Positions 55,034 through 63,775 of a stretch of DNA of 64,000 nucleotides are shown piece after piece. Source of the stretch: Haloarcula vallismortis ATCC 29715 (GTDB taxonomy: Archaea; Halobacteriota; Halobacteria; Halobacteriales; Haloarculaceae); contig NZ_AOLQ01000069.1 of the NCBI RefSeq assembly GCF_000337775.1, positions 124,001-188,000 on the forward strand. The letters are read 5' to 3'. Positions within the stretch are counted from its first letter, which is position 1; every line of letters starts with the position of its first letter. The notes under the pieces are model-generated. The model saw only the letters and a program-made list of their open reading frames with translations. It had not been told where the DNA came from and searched no databases. Made by a program: the position numbers and the translations under genes.

Positions 55034-56824
55034 ATGAGTTCGGTACCCGCACGGAGCGACATCGACGAGGCGTACAAGTGGGACCTCGACTCCCTCTACG
55101 CCAGTGACGAGGACTGGGAAGCCGCCTACGAGGAGGCGGAGGAACTGATCGAGGACCTCGCCGCCTACGAGGGGCGGGCCACCGAGGACGCCGCCACCCT
55201 GCTAGCGACGCTCGAAACCTACGAGGAACTGATGCGGACGGTGTCGAACGTCGCCGCCTACGCCCGGATGCGCCGGGACGAGGACACGACCGACGACACG
55301 TACCAGGCGCTGACCGCCCGCTCGCAGTCGCTGTCCTCGGAGGCCAGTTCGGCCGCCTCGTTCCTCGACCCGGAGCTGCAGGATCTGGACTACGACGACA
55401 TTGAGGCGATGATCGACGCGGAGCCGGCTCTGGAACCCTACGAGCACTACTTCGACGACGTGCTCCGGATGAAAGACCACACCCGCTCGGCCGAAGTCGA
55501 GAACCTGCTCGCCGAACTCGGCGAGGTCACCGGCGCGCCCGGCGAGGTGTACAACATGCTGGCCAACGCCGACATGGAGTTTCCCACAGTCGAGGACCCC
55601 GACGGCGACCAGCAGCCGATCACGCTCAACAACTTCACGACGCTGCAGAAACACCCGGACCGGGAGTTCCGCGAGCGCGTGTACGAAGCGTTCTACGACG
55701 AGTGGGACACCGTCCGCAACGCCGTCGGGACGGCTTACAAGAACGCCGTCAAGACGGACGTGAAGATGGCGAACGCCCGGAACTACGATACTGCCCGCGA
55801 GGCCGCACTCGACGGGCCGAACGTCCCTGTCGAGGTGTACGATACGCTCGTCGACACCGTCCACGACAACCTCGATACGCTGCACCGCCACGCCGACCTC
55901 AAGCGCCAGTCCATCGGCGCTGACGAACTGCGGATGTGGGACCTCTACGTCCCGCTCGTGCAGGAGGAATCGCCCGAAATCGAGTACGAACAGGCCTGCG
56001 AGTACGTCACCGAGGCTGTCGCGCCGCTTGGCGATGACTACCAGTCCCGACTCGCCGAAGGATTGGAGTCGCGGTGGGTCGACGTCTACGAGACCGAGCA
56101 CAAGCAATCGGGCGCGTACTCCGGCGGGACCTACGACTCCCAGCCGTTCATCCTGATGAACTACCAGGACGACGTGGAGTCGATGTACACGCTGGCCCAC
56201 GAACTCGGCCACTCGATGCACTCGGAGTACACCAGCGAGGAACAGCCCTTCGTCTACTCCGGCTACGAGATCTTCGTCGCCGAGGTCGCCTCGACGGTCA
56301 ACGAGACGCTGCTGACCCACCATCTGCTGGATACCGTCGAAGACGAGCGCCTGCGCCGGCACATCCTCAACGAGTACCTCGAACGGTTCCGGTCGACCCT
56401 CTATCGGCAGACGATGTTCGCCGAGTTCGAGCATCGCACCCACGAGATGTCTGAGGCCGGCGAGCCGCTGACCCCGGACCGCCTGGACGACCTCTACCGG
56501 GACCTGAAAGGCGACTACTACGAGCCGGCGGTACTCGACGACCGCATCGCCCGCGAGTGGATGCGCATCCCGCACTTCTACCGCTCGTTCTACGTCTACC
56601 AGTACGCGACCGGCATCTCGGCGGCTGTCGCGCTCGTCGACGGGATTCTGGATGAGGGCGAGCCTGCCGCAAACCGGTATATCGACTTCCTCCGGAGCGG
56701 GTCGCGGCAGTACCCGCTGGAACTGCTTCGCGACGCTGGTGTCGATATGGCCAGCCCGGACCCGGTTGAGTCCGCCCTTTCGACGTACGGTGAGTACCTC
56801 GACGAGTTCGCCGAGCTGCTGTAG
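55034..56824 (+). CDS. pepF: Oligoendopeptidase F (M3B metallopeptidase)
   Basis: Protein of 596 residues. The zinc motif is LAHELGHSMHSEYTSEEQP, with the second ligand in EVASTVNETLLTHHLL. Cytoplasmic enzyme that degrades peptides of about 7-17 residues, typically the products of the proteasome. It lies directly before the PAN gene on the same strand, consistent with proteasome product turnover. Confidence 0.95.
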   Translation: MSSVPARSDIDEAYKWDLDSLYASDEDWEAAYEEAEELIEDLAAYEGRATEDAATLLATLETYEELMRTVSNVAAYARMRRDEDTTDDTYQALTARSQSLSSEASSAASFLDPELQDLDYDDIEAMIDAEPALEPYEHYFDDVLRMKDHTRSAEVENLLAELGEVTGAPGEVYNMLANADMEFPTVEDPDGDQQPITLNNFTTLQKHPDREFRERVYEAFYDEWDTVRNAVGTAYKNAVKTDVKMANARNYDTAREAALDGPNVPVEVYDTLVDTVHDNLDTLHRHADLKRQSIGADELRMWDLYVPLVQEESPEIEYEQACEYVTEAVAPLGDDYQSRLAEGLESRWVDVYETEHKQSGAYSGGTYDSQPFILMNYQDDVESMYTLAHELGHSMHSEYTSEEQPFVYSGYEIFVAEVASTVNETLLTHHLLDTVEDERLRRHILNEYLERFRSTLYRQTMFAEFEHRTHEMSEAGEPLTPDRLDDLYRDLKGDYYEPAVLDDRIAREWMRIPHFYRSFYVYQYATGISAAVALVDGILDEGEPAANRYIDFLRSGSRQYPLELLRDAGVDMASPDPVESALSTYGEYLDEFAELL

Positions 56825-56970
56825 GCTGGCCAGTCGCTATTCGCTATCTGTCTGGCTGTGTGTCCCCTGTCTAACCGAACGCTACAGCCCCGTCTCGACA
56901 CGGATAACCCTTTCACCCCCTGTGACCCGAAGGCACTTTGTGTCTCAACCGTATAGTACCGACCATCCAA

Positions 56971-58191
56971 ATGTCGCGCAGTCCCTCGCTTCCGGAACGA
57001 CCACGGTTGGAACTCGACCCAGATATGACGCCTGACGAGCGTCTGGAGGCACTCCGGGAACATTTCAAAGAGATAGTACAGGTCAACGAACAGCTGACTG
57101 AGCAACTTGATGCCGCCCGTGACCGGCAGCACGACCTCACGGACGAGGTCGACCAGCTCGAACGGGAAAACGAGACGCTCAAGACCTCCTCGCTGTACAT
57201 CGCGACGGCCGAGGAGCTGACCGACGACGGCGTCGTCGTCAAGCAACACGGCAACAATCAGGAGGTGCTGACCGAGGTTTCGCCGTCGATCCGCGACGGG
57301 CTGGAGGCCGGCGACCGCGTAGCCATCAACGACTCCTTCGGCGTCAAGCAGATCCTCGACCCCGAGACCGACGCCCGCGCGCAGGCAATGCAGGTCGACG
57401 GCTCGCCCGATGTCTCCTACTCGGATATCGGCGGCCTCGAAGAGCAGATCCGCGAGGTCCGGGAAGCCGTCGAGGAGCCGCTCGTCAACGCCGACCAGTT
57501 CCGCGAGGTCGGTATCGAGCCGCCCAGCGGCGTGCTGCTGCACGGCCCGCCCGGCACCGGGAAGACGATGCTCGCGAAGGCCGTCGCCAACGAGACCGAC
57601 GCCACCTTCATCAAGATGGCGGGCTCCGAGCTGGTCCGGAAGTTCATCGGCGAGGGAGCGCGACTGGTCCGGGACCTGTTCGAACTCGCCGCCGAGCGCG
57701 AACCGGCTATCATCTTCATCGACGAGATTGACGCTATCGCGGCCAAGCGAACGGAGTCGAAGACCTCCGGCGACGCCGAGGTCCAGCGGACGATGATGCA
57801 ACTGCTCTCGGAGATGGACGGCTTCGACGAGCGCGGCGAAATCCGCATCATCGCCGCGACGAATCGCTTCGATATGCTCGACCGCGCTATCCTCCGCCCG
57901 GGCCGGTTCGACCGCCTCATCGAAGTGCCGAACCCCGACGTTGCGGGCCGCGAGCGCATCCTCGAAATCCACACGCAGGAGATGAACCTCGACGACGACG
58001 TGGATCTGGGTGCGTTTGCCACCGAGACCGACGGCCTCTCCGGCGCGGAGCTGGCCTCGCTGGCGACCGAGGCCGGAATGTTCGCCATCCGCGACGGCCG
58101 AACGACGGTCCAGCAGTCGGACCTCCACGACGCTCTAGAGAAGATCGAAGCCGACGACGACGCAAGTAGCGTGCCGGTCGCGTTCGCGTAG
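56971..58191 (+). CDS. pan: Proteasome-activating nucleotidase (PAN)
   Basis: AAA+ protein of 406 residues: N-terminal coiled coil (HFKEIVQVNEQLTEQLDAARDRQHDLTDEVDQLERENETL, residues about 25-75), an OB-fold, then the AAA domain with GPPGTGKT, IIFIDEID and the second region of homology IIAATNRFDMLDRAILRPGRFDR. It unfolds substrates for the 20S proteasome. The C-terminus is ...VPVAFA: phenylalanine stands where the HbYX motif has tyrosine. ATG 56971 is chosen as the upstream frame is not conserved-looking. Confidence 0.96.
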   Translation: MSRSPSLPERPRLELDPDMTPDERLEALREHFKEIVQVNEQLTEQLDAARDRQHDLTDEVDQLERENETLKTSSLYIATAEELTDDGVVVKQHGNNQEVLTEVSPSIRDGLEAGDRVAINDSFGVKQILDPETDARAQAMQVDGSPDVSYSDIGGLEEQIREVREAVEEPLVNADQFREVGIEPPSGVLLHGPPGTGKTMLAKAVANETDATFIKMAGSELVRKFIGEGARLVRDLFELAAEREPAIIFIDEIDAIAAKRTESKTSGDAEVQRTMMQLLSEMDGFDERGEIRIIAATNRFDMLDRAILRPGRFDRLIEVPNPDVAGRERILEIHTQEMNLDDDVDLGAFATETDGLSGAELASLATEAGMFAIRDGRTTVQQSDLHDALEKIEADDDASSVPVAFA

Positions 58192-58222
58192 CGTCGGCAC
58201 AGAAAGGCGGCTTTTACAGGAC

Positions 58223-58996
58223 TTATGGGACAGCCAGTAGATTGTCGACCACGGTGACGTTGGCCTGTTCGAACACTCGCCGCATCTCGTCGCTCAGCGA
58301 CACGTCGGTAATAAGCATATCAACGTTGTCGACAGTCGCGAACTCTCTGAAGCTCTGACTGTCCAGCTTACTGCCGTCGGCAACCAGGATGACGTGCCGG
58401 CCACCTTCACAGAGCAGTGTCTTGATGCGTGCTTCATCCTCGTTCGAGACGGAGAGGCCGCCGTCGCTCTGGACCGCGTCCGTTTCGAGAAACACGATGT
58501 CGAAGTTCGTCTTCCGGAGATAGGACTCGGCGCTGGGTCCGACAAGCGCGTCTGAGGTCTGGCGCAGCGAGTCGCCGACAACCTTGACTTCCCCGCAGGT
58601 CTCGCGGAGTTCGAATGCGCTTTCCGGTGAGTTCGTCGCAGCGAGTAGCGACAGCTGCTCCGGGATCGCTTTCGCCACTTCGCGTGCTGTCGGTCCCGTA
58701 TCGAAGAAGACGGCATCGCCGTCGCTCAGCTCATCGACAGCCCGCTTGGCGATTGCCTGCTTCCCGCTCGGGTTGTCGATACTGTCGGCTGTGCTGGACC
58801 CGTTGACCTCTTCTTTCGACGCTGGGAGCGCACCGCCGTGAAACCGTTCGATGAGCCCGTCCTCCGCGAGTGAGGAGAGGTCTCGCCGGATTGTCGCCTC
58901 GGAGACACCGAACTCCTCGGTGAGCTCTTCGACCGTGACTCGATCCGATCTGTTCACTCGGCGAACGATCTCTTTCCGTCGTTCATCAGGTATCAT
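58223..58996 (-). CDS. DeoR/GlpR-family transcriptional regulator
   Basis: Protein of 257 residues. The N-terminal DeoR HTH reads RKEIVRRVNRSDRVTVEELTEEFGVSEATIRRDLSSLAEDGLIERFHGG. The sugar-phosphate sensor domain follows, with DGDAVFFDTGPTAREVAKAI, DIVFLETDAVQSDGGLSVSNEDEA and LVADGSKLDSQSFREF. In haloarchaea GlpR relatives repress sugar uptake and catabolism. It lies next to the carbohydrate ABC operon on the same strand but behind its own leader, with a TATA-like CTATTATATA (minus) at 59047-59056. Confidence 0.93.
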   Translation of the reverse strand: MIPDERRKEIVRRVNRSDRVTVEELTEEFGVSEATIRRDLSSLAEDGLIERFHGGALPASKEEVNGSSTADSIDNPSGKQAIAKRAVDELSDGDAVFFDTGPTAREVAKAIPEQLSLLAATNSPESAFELRETCGEVKVVGDSLRQTSDALVGPSAESYLRKTNFDIVFLETDAVQSDGGLSVSNEDEARIKTLLCEGGRHVILVADGSKLDSQSFREFATVDNVDMLITDVSLSDEMRRVFEQANVTVVDNLLAVP

Positions 58997-59197
58997 GTTC
59001 TGTTACAGCGGGCCCAGACACTGCAGGTGAGTGCGGCGTCCGACTGATGTATATAATAGTTGGTATCATCTCTCTCGCTAGAATCGGCCCCACTTTCGGG
59101 GCCAGCGTCGCAGCGTAGTGGTTTTTGAGATTTCTCGATGGCGTTCGGTGGTATATCACTTCGTATGTAGACGTTCATGAAAAACTCTCTCCTAATA

Positions 59198-59371
59198 TTA
59201 TCCGCTGAAGACGCCAAACAGCGTCGCAACGACCGTCCCGACACTGCTAACGATTGCACCACCGTAGACGCCGGTCGCGTAGTTGACTGCTGCGAGCCCT
59301 GCTAATCCGAACGCAATACCGAACGCGAGCAGGCCGGCGGGTGTCATTCTGTCGGTGATTCTGTGTGTCAT
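59198..59371 (-). CDS. 57-residue hydrophobic peptide in the sugar ABC operon
   Basis: A short open frame starting MTHRITDRMTPAGLLAFGIA, with two hydrophobic helices (LLAFGIAFGLAGLAAVNYA and YGGAIVSSVGTVVATLFGVF). Its ATG begins two bases after the ATPase stop, so it is probably the last gene of the operon. Similar small membrane peptides in other haloarchaeal sugar ABC operons are a recollection, not verified. It may be a transporter accessory subunit. Confidence 0.65.
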   Translation of the reverse strand: MTHRITDRMTPAGLLAFGIAFGLAGLAAVNYATGVYGGAIVSSVGTVVATLFGVFSG

Positions 59372-59373
59372 CG

Positions 59374-60504
59374 TCAGATCGTCGCCTGCTGTTCGATCTT
59401 CACATCGTACGTCAGTGATTTGCCCGTGGCTGGGTCGAAGTACTGGAGCGAATCCCTGTCGAACCGCAGGTTCACCGCATCGCCCATCTCGACCGTCGTG
59501 TCCGGGTCGACCGCGGCCTTGATACTCTGGCCGGTGTCGAGTTTGAGTTCGAGCACGGTCTTCTCGCCCTGCGGTTCGACGACTTCGACTGTCGCCGGGT
59601 GGACGTTCGCCGGAACGCCGTCTTGGTTGAGTGCGATATTCTCTGGGCGGATACCCAGCGTCACGCGATCACCGAGATACGGTTCAAGCGCGTCGGTAAA
59701 TTCGTCGGGGACGTTGTGGACCGCGCCGCCAAGATCCAGTTCGAACTTCCCAGCAGAGGACTCTTCGAGCGTCCCTTCGAGGAAGTTCATGCTCGGCGAG
59801 CCGAGGAAGCCGGCGACGAACATGTTTCGCGGGTTCGAGTAGACGTGGGTCGGCTCCCCGACCTGCTGAATCTGGCCGTTGTCCATGACCGCGATCTGGT
59901 CGGCCAGCGTCATCGCCTCCACCTGATCGTGGGTGACGTAGACCGTCGTCGTCGACAGTTCCTCGTGGAGTTTGTTCAGTTCGGCCCGCATCTGGACGCG
60001 GAGCTTCGCGTCGAGGTTCGACAGCGGCTCGTCCATCAGGAACACCGCGGGGTCCCGGACGATTGCGCGACCGAGCGCGACGCGCTGTTGCTGTCCGCCG
60101 GACAGTTCCGACGGCCTGCGGTCCAGCAGCTCCTCGATCTGAAGCAGTTCCGCGGTCTCGTTGACCCGCTCGGAGATGATTTCCTCGGCCGTGTCGTGTT
60201 GTTCCAGCCCGAAGCGCATGTTGTCTCGCACCGTCTTGTGCGGGTACAGCGCGTAGTTCTGGAACACCATCGCGATGTCGCGCTCGTATGCGCGGGCGTC
60301 GTTGACGACGTTCTCGCCGATTCGGATCTCACCGTCGGTCGCCCGTTCGAGCCCCGCGATGAGGCGCAGGGTCGTGGTCTTGCCACACCCGGACGGGCCG
60401 ACGAGGACGGTGAAGCTTTCGTCGGGGATATCCAGCGAGATGCCGTCGACTGCGGTGACGTCGTCGAATTCCTTTACGAGGTCGGTGAGTTCTACGTGTG
60501 CCAT
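59374..60504 (-). CDS. Carbohydrate ABC transporter ATP-binding protein (MalK/UgpC type)
   Basis: ATPase of 376 residues with Walker A GPSGCGKTTTLRLIAG, signature LSGGQQQRVALGRAIVRDP, Walker B VFLMDEPLSNLDAKLR and the H-loop VYVTHDQVEAM. The C-terminal 120 residues form a TOBE/OB regulatory domain, as in MalK and UgpC. It drives import of a sugar or oligosaccharide by the two permeases upstream. Confidence 0.95.
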   Translation of the reverse strand: MAHVELTDLVKEFDDVTAVDGISLDIPDESFTVLVGPSGCGKTTTLRLIAGLERATDGEIRIGENVVNDARAYERDIAMVFQNYALYPHKTVRDNMRFGLEQHDTAEEIISERVNETAELLQIEELLDRRPSELSGGQQQRVALGRAIVRDPAVFLMDEPLSNLDAKLRVQMRAELNKLHEELSTTTVYVTHDQVEAMTLADQIAVMDNGQIQQVGEPTHVYSNPRNMFVAGFLGSPSMNFLEGTLEESSAGKFELDLGGAVHNVPDEFTDALEPYLGDRVTLGIRPENIALNQDGVPANVHPATVEVVEPQGEKTVLELKLDTGQSIKAAVDPDTTVEMGDAVNLRFDRDSLQYFDPATGKSLTYDVKIEQQATI

Positions 60505-60510
60505 AGTTAG

Positions 60511-61431
60511 TTACTCCTTGACTGCTCCTTGTGTGAGTCCGCTCACGATGTACTGCTGGAAGAACAGGCCGAACAGGATGCCGGGTAACGCGGCGATCAT
60601 CCCGCCGGCTGCGAGGTGTGCCCAGTCCACGAAGTCGTCAGCCACGAACAGCGAGACGGCGATGGGTAGCGTCTGGGCCTGTTCCGAAGACGTGAGAACG
60701 AGCGCGAAGACGAACTCGTTCCACGAGAAGATGAACGCGAGAATGGCGGTGGCCGCGATGCCCGGCTTCGCCATCGGCAGAATTATTTTGACGAACGCCT
60801 CCCAGCGGGAACAGCCGTCGATCCGGGCCTGTTCGTCCAGCGATTCGGGGATCCCGTCGAAGTAGTTCTTCATGATCCAGACGGCAAACGGGAGGTTGAA
60901 GAACGTGTACGTGAGAATGAGCGCGAGCCGCGTATCGTACAGACTCCCGGTGAACCCACCGATGAGCGGCGGGTTCGACATGATCTGGAAGAACGGGACG
61001 ATGAGCGCGATGGGGGGAATCATCCGCGCACCGACAATCGATAGCAGCAGCGACTTGTTCCCCATGAAGTCAAACCGGGAGAAACTGTAGCCGGTGACCG
61101 TTCCAAGGGTGATACAGATGAGCGTCGTCGTCGTCGCGACGATCATGCTGTTTATCGTGTAGTTGTCGAACGGCCGGTTCGTGAAGATATCCACGTAGTT
61201 CTGTGCTGTCGGGCTCTGTGGGAGGAACGTTATCGGCAGTGACAGCACTTCACTCGACGGTTTGATGCTCGTGATGAAGATGTAGTAGATCGGGAACCAG
61301 ATGATCAAGACGTACACGGCAAGCAGCCCGTAGGCCAGCAGTCGCTCGCGGGCGACGGACGGCCACTCGTTCTGTGTCTCCAGTCCCAGCGACCGACGCA
61401 GTCGATTGAGTGGTGATTTCTTCGTGCTCAT
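60511..61431 (-). CDS. Carbohydrate ABC transporter permease (MalG type)
   Basis: Permease of 306 residues with six spans. The coupling (EAA) loop is DEQARIDGCSRWEAFVKIILPMAKPG. The cytoplasmic N-terminus contains RLRRSLGLETQNEWPSVARERL. It overlaps the previous permease gene by four bases. Confidence 0.93.
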   Translation of the reverse strand: MSTKKSPLNRLRRSLGLETQNEWPSVARERLLAYGLLAVYVLIIWFPIYYIFITSIKPSSEVLSLPITFLPQSPTAQNYVDIFTNRPFDNYTINSMIVATTTTLICITLGTVTGYSFSRFDFMGNKSLLLSIVGARMIPPIALIVPFFQIMSNPPLIGGFTGSLYDTRLALILTYTFFNLPFAVWIMKNYFDGIPESLDEQARIDGCSRWEAFVKIILPMAKPGIAATAILAFIFSWNEFVFALVLTSSEQAQTLPIAVSLFVADDFVDWAHLAAGGMIAALPGILFGLFFQQYIVSGLTQGAVKE

Positions 61432-62366
61432 GCTTCGTAGGGTGATTCGCCGAATATCTTGTACAGGCTAGCCACGATGGCGAACGTCACGGCCAGCAGG
61501 ACGACTCCGAGTGCAGCGCCGGTTCCGGGTTCGTTGAACACCTGTGCGGTCCGGTACAGCCAGGAGGCCCACACTTCAGTCGACTTTCCGGGGCCGCCCT
61601 GGGTCATCACCCAGACCAGATCCAGTGCCCGGATGTCGAAGATGATACGGATGGTCAGTGCGACCAGAATCGACGGTTTCAGGAACGGATACGTGACGTT
61701 CCAGAACCGGGACCACCGACTCGCCCCGTCGACTTCGGCGGCGTCGTACAGTTGCTCGGGGACGTTCTGCAAGCCCGCGAGCAGGATGATGATAATAAAC
61801 GGCGTAAACACCCAGACGTCGGCGATGATGAGCGCCATCATGGCGAGCGCGCCGTCCGAGAGGAACGGGATGTTCCCGGAGATGATTCCCAACCGCTGCA
61901 GTGCGCCGTTGATCGCGCCGAAATCAGACTGGAACATCCAGCGCCACATCAGCCCGCTCATCACGTACGGGAGTATCCACGGGACGATGACCGCCGTCCG
62001 GAACCAGCCCCGTCCTTTCAGGTCCTTATCGAGCAACAAGGCGATACCCAGTCCCAGCAGGAACGAGATTGAGACGCTGAAACCGACGTAGATGACTGTA
62101 TTCGTGGTAAAGGAAACGAAACTGGGATTGAACACGCCGAGGGCAGCGTCGCTCCCTTCGCGTGCGAGAATCAGCCGCTGGAAGTTCCGCAGGCCGACGA
62201 ACTCCAGCTCGTTTGTCACCGGATTGCGGAACTGGAGGCTGCTGAAAAGCAACTTCGCGGTCGGATAGACGATTATTGCGGCGATCCACAGCAGCGTTGG
62301 CCCGACGGTCAGCGGGACGAACAGTTTGTCGAGTTTGCGACGCAGTGGGCTCTTTTCGATTGACAT
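61428..62366 (-). CDS. Carbohydrate ABC transporter permease (MalF type)
   Basis: Permease of 312 residues with about six spans. The EAA loop reads YDAAEVDGASRWSRFWNVTYPFLKPS. A four-base overlap with the second permease couples translation. It follows the solute-binding gene after 26 bases containing ATATATAG. Confidence 0.93.
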   Translation of the reverse strand: MSIEKSPLRRKLDKLFVPLTVGPTLLWIAAIIVYPTAKLLFSSLQFRNPVTNELEFVGLRNFQRLILAREGSDAALGVFNPSFVSFTTNTVIYVGFSVSISFLLGLGIALLLDKDLKGRGWFRTAVIVPWILPYVMSGLMWRWMFQSDFGAINGALQRLGIISGNIPFLSDGALAMMALIIADVWVFTPFIIIILLAGLQNVPEQLYDAAEVDGASRWSRFWNVTYPFLKPSILVALTIRIIFDIRALDLVWVMTQGGPGKSTEVWASWLYRTAQVFNEPGTGAALGVVLLAVTFAIVASLYKIFGESPYEA

Positions 62367-62392
62367 AATATATAGATTCTAACCCGCGCCGA

Positions 62393-63733
62393 TCAGATGA
62401 GGCCGATATCCTGGTACAGGCGCTCGATGTTGTCGTAAGCGTCGTTGAGTGCCGCCTCGGGGTCTTTGTTGCCGAGTAGCGCCGGCGTGAGCTGTTCGTT
62501 CAGGTAGTCGTCGACCTGTGGCTGGGCCATGTACGTCTCGCTCTGTGCGTTTTCGAGGTTGAATCGCATGTCCTCGAGCAGCCAGGACGGGTATTCGCTC
62601 TGGATGTCCTCGTCCTCGTAGACGTCCGGGACGACCGCCGGGTTCCCCTCGACGAGCATGTTGTTCTTCGACGACGCGCGGGTCGTCATGAAGCGGGCGA
62701 ACTCCTTGGCCGCGTCCTTACGCTCTGAGAACGCCGAGACGCTGATACCGTTCGTGTCCTGGAAGGTTGCACGACTCTCCGGACCTTCCGGAGGCTTTGC
62801 GCTGTTGATCCGGTTCTCGTCCCATTCATCGATAGCGCGAGACCCGAGTGGTGTCCATGATTCGACGGTCGCGTACTGGCCGGCGATGAAGTTGTCACCG
62901 ATGCCACCCTCGCCGAGGCTGGACATCCCGTCGGGGGTGATGCCGCGCTCCCGGAGCTCGTTGAAGAATTCGAGCACTTCCATCCCCTCCTCGACGAACA
63001 CCGGCTCGTAGCTGTCATTGAACAGCTGGCCGCCGGCTTGATAGAGGAACTGCTTGAAGCTGAACACAGACTTGCCGGACCACGTGAACGCGAATCCGGA
63101 CTTATCGCCCTGTGAGAGCTGCTCGCCCTGGCTCAGCACCTCGTCCCACGTGTCCGGCGGCGCGTCGAAGCCCTGCTCATTCAGGTACTGCTGGTCGTAG
63201 AGGTAGCTGCCCCATTTCCCGAACTCGGGGGCCATGTAGGTCCGGCCGTCGAACTGGACGAGTTCGTTCAGCGAGTCCGGGAACTTCCCCATATGATCGC
63301 TCCCGAGACCGAGCGGTTCGAGCCAGTCGGAGCTGACGAAGTCGGCCAGCCACCAGGTCGGTCCGTTGAACGCGTCGACGGTGCTGTCCTGGTTCCGCCA
63401 GATGGTCGTCAGACTGGTCTTGAGATTGCTCCACGGGACCTCGTTGACCTCGACGGAGATACCGGTCTCCTCCTCGAACCGCTCGATGTTCGCTTCGGTT
63501 CCGGGGTCGAACTCCAGCGATCCGGCGTTGTAGAACACGAGTTCGTCCGCCATGGTTTCCGACCCTGTCCCGGTCGTCCCGCCCTCAGTACTTCCACCAT
63601 CGGAGCTCTGGCCGTCAGAGCCGCCTTCCGTACTCGAGTTGGAGCCACCGCTACAGCCAGCGAGTGCCGCTGTCCCGATGACACCGGCGCTCTTGATAAA
63701 CGTTCGACGAGTGCGTTTTGAGTTCTTCTGCAT
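62393..63733 (-). CDS. Carbohydrate ABC transporter solute-binding lipoprotein
   Basis: Exported binding protein of 446 residues, first gene of the operon. It has a Tat signal (RRTFIKSAGVIGTAALAGC) ending in a lipobox, then a Gly/Ser/Thr linker and a family-1 sugar-binding domain (MADELVFYNAGSLEFDPGTEANIERFEEETG). ATG 63733 is chosen; an in-frame GTG at 63745 adds four residues. The ligand is unknown; trehalose, maltose, glucose or glycerol phosphate are possible. Confidence 0.93.
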   Translation of the reverse strand: MQKNSKRTRRTFIKSAGVIGTAALAGCSGGSNSSTEGGSDGQSSDGGSTEGGTTGTGSETMADELVFYNAGSLEFDPGTEANIERFEEETGISVEVNEVPWSNLKTSLTTIWRNQDSTVDAFNGPTWWLADFVSSDWLEPLGLGSDHMGKFPDSLNELVQFDGRTYMAPEFGKWGSYLYDQQYLNEQGFDAPPDTWDEVLSQGEQLSQGDKSGFAFTWSGKSVFSFKQFLYQAGGQLFNDSYEPVFVEEGMEVLEFFNELRERGITPDGMSSLGEGGIGDNFIAGQYATVESWTPLGSRAIDEWDENRINSAKPPEGPESRATFQDTNGISVSAFSERKDAAKEFARFMTTRASSKNNMLVEGNPAVVPDVYEDEDIQSEYPSWLLEDMRFNLENAQSETYMAQPQVDDYLNEQLTPALLGNKDPEAALNDAYDNIERLYQDIGLI

Positions 63734-63755
63734 GCAATCGCTCACGAGACAGCCA

Positions 63756-63775
63756 TGGATTATAAATTATGGGGG
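63756..63775 (-). promoter_or_regulatory. TATA box of the sugar ABC operon
   Basis: On the minus strand, CATAATTTATAATCC contains a TATA core at 63759-63768, about 26-35 bases before the ATG at 63733. Confidence 0.6.
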
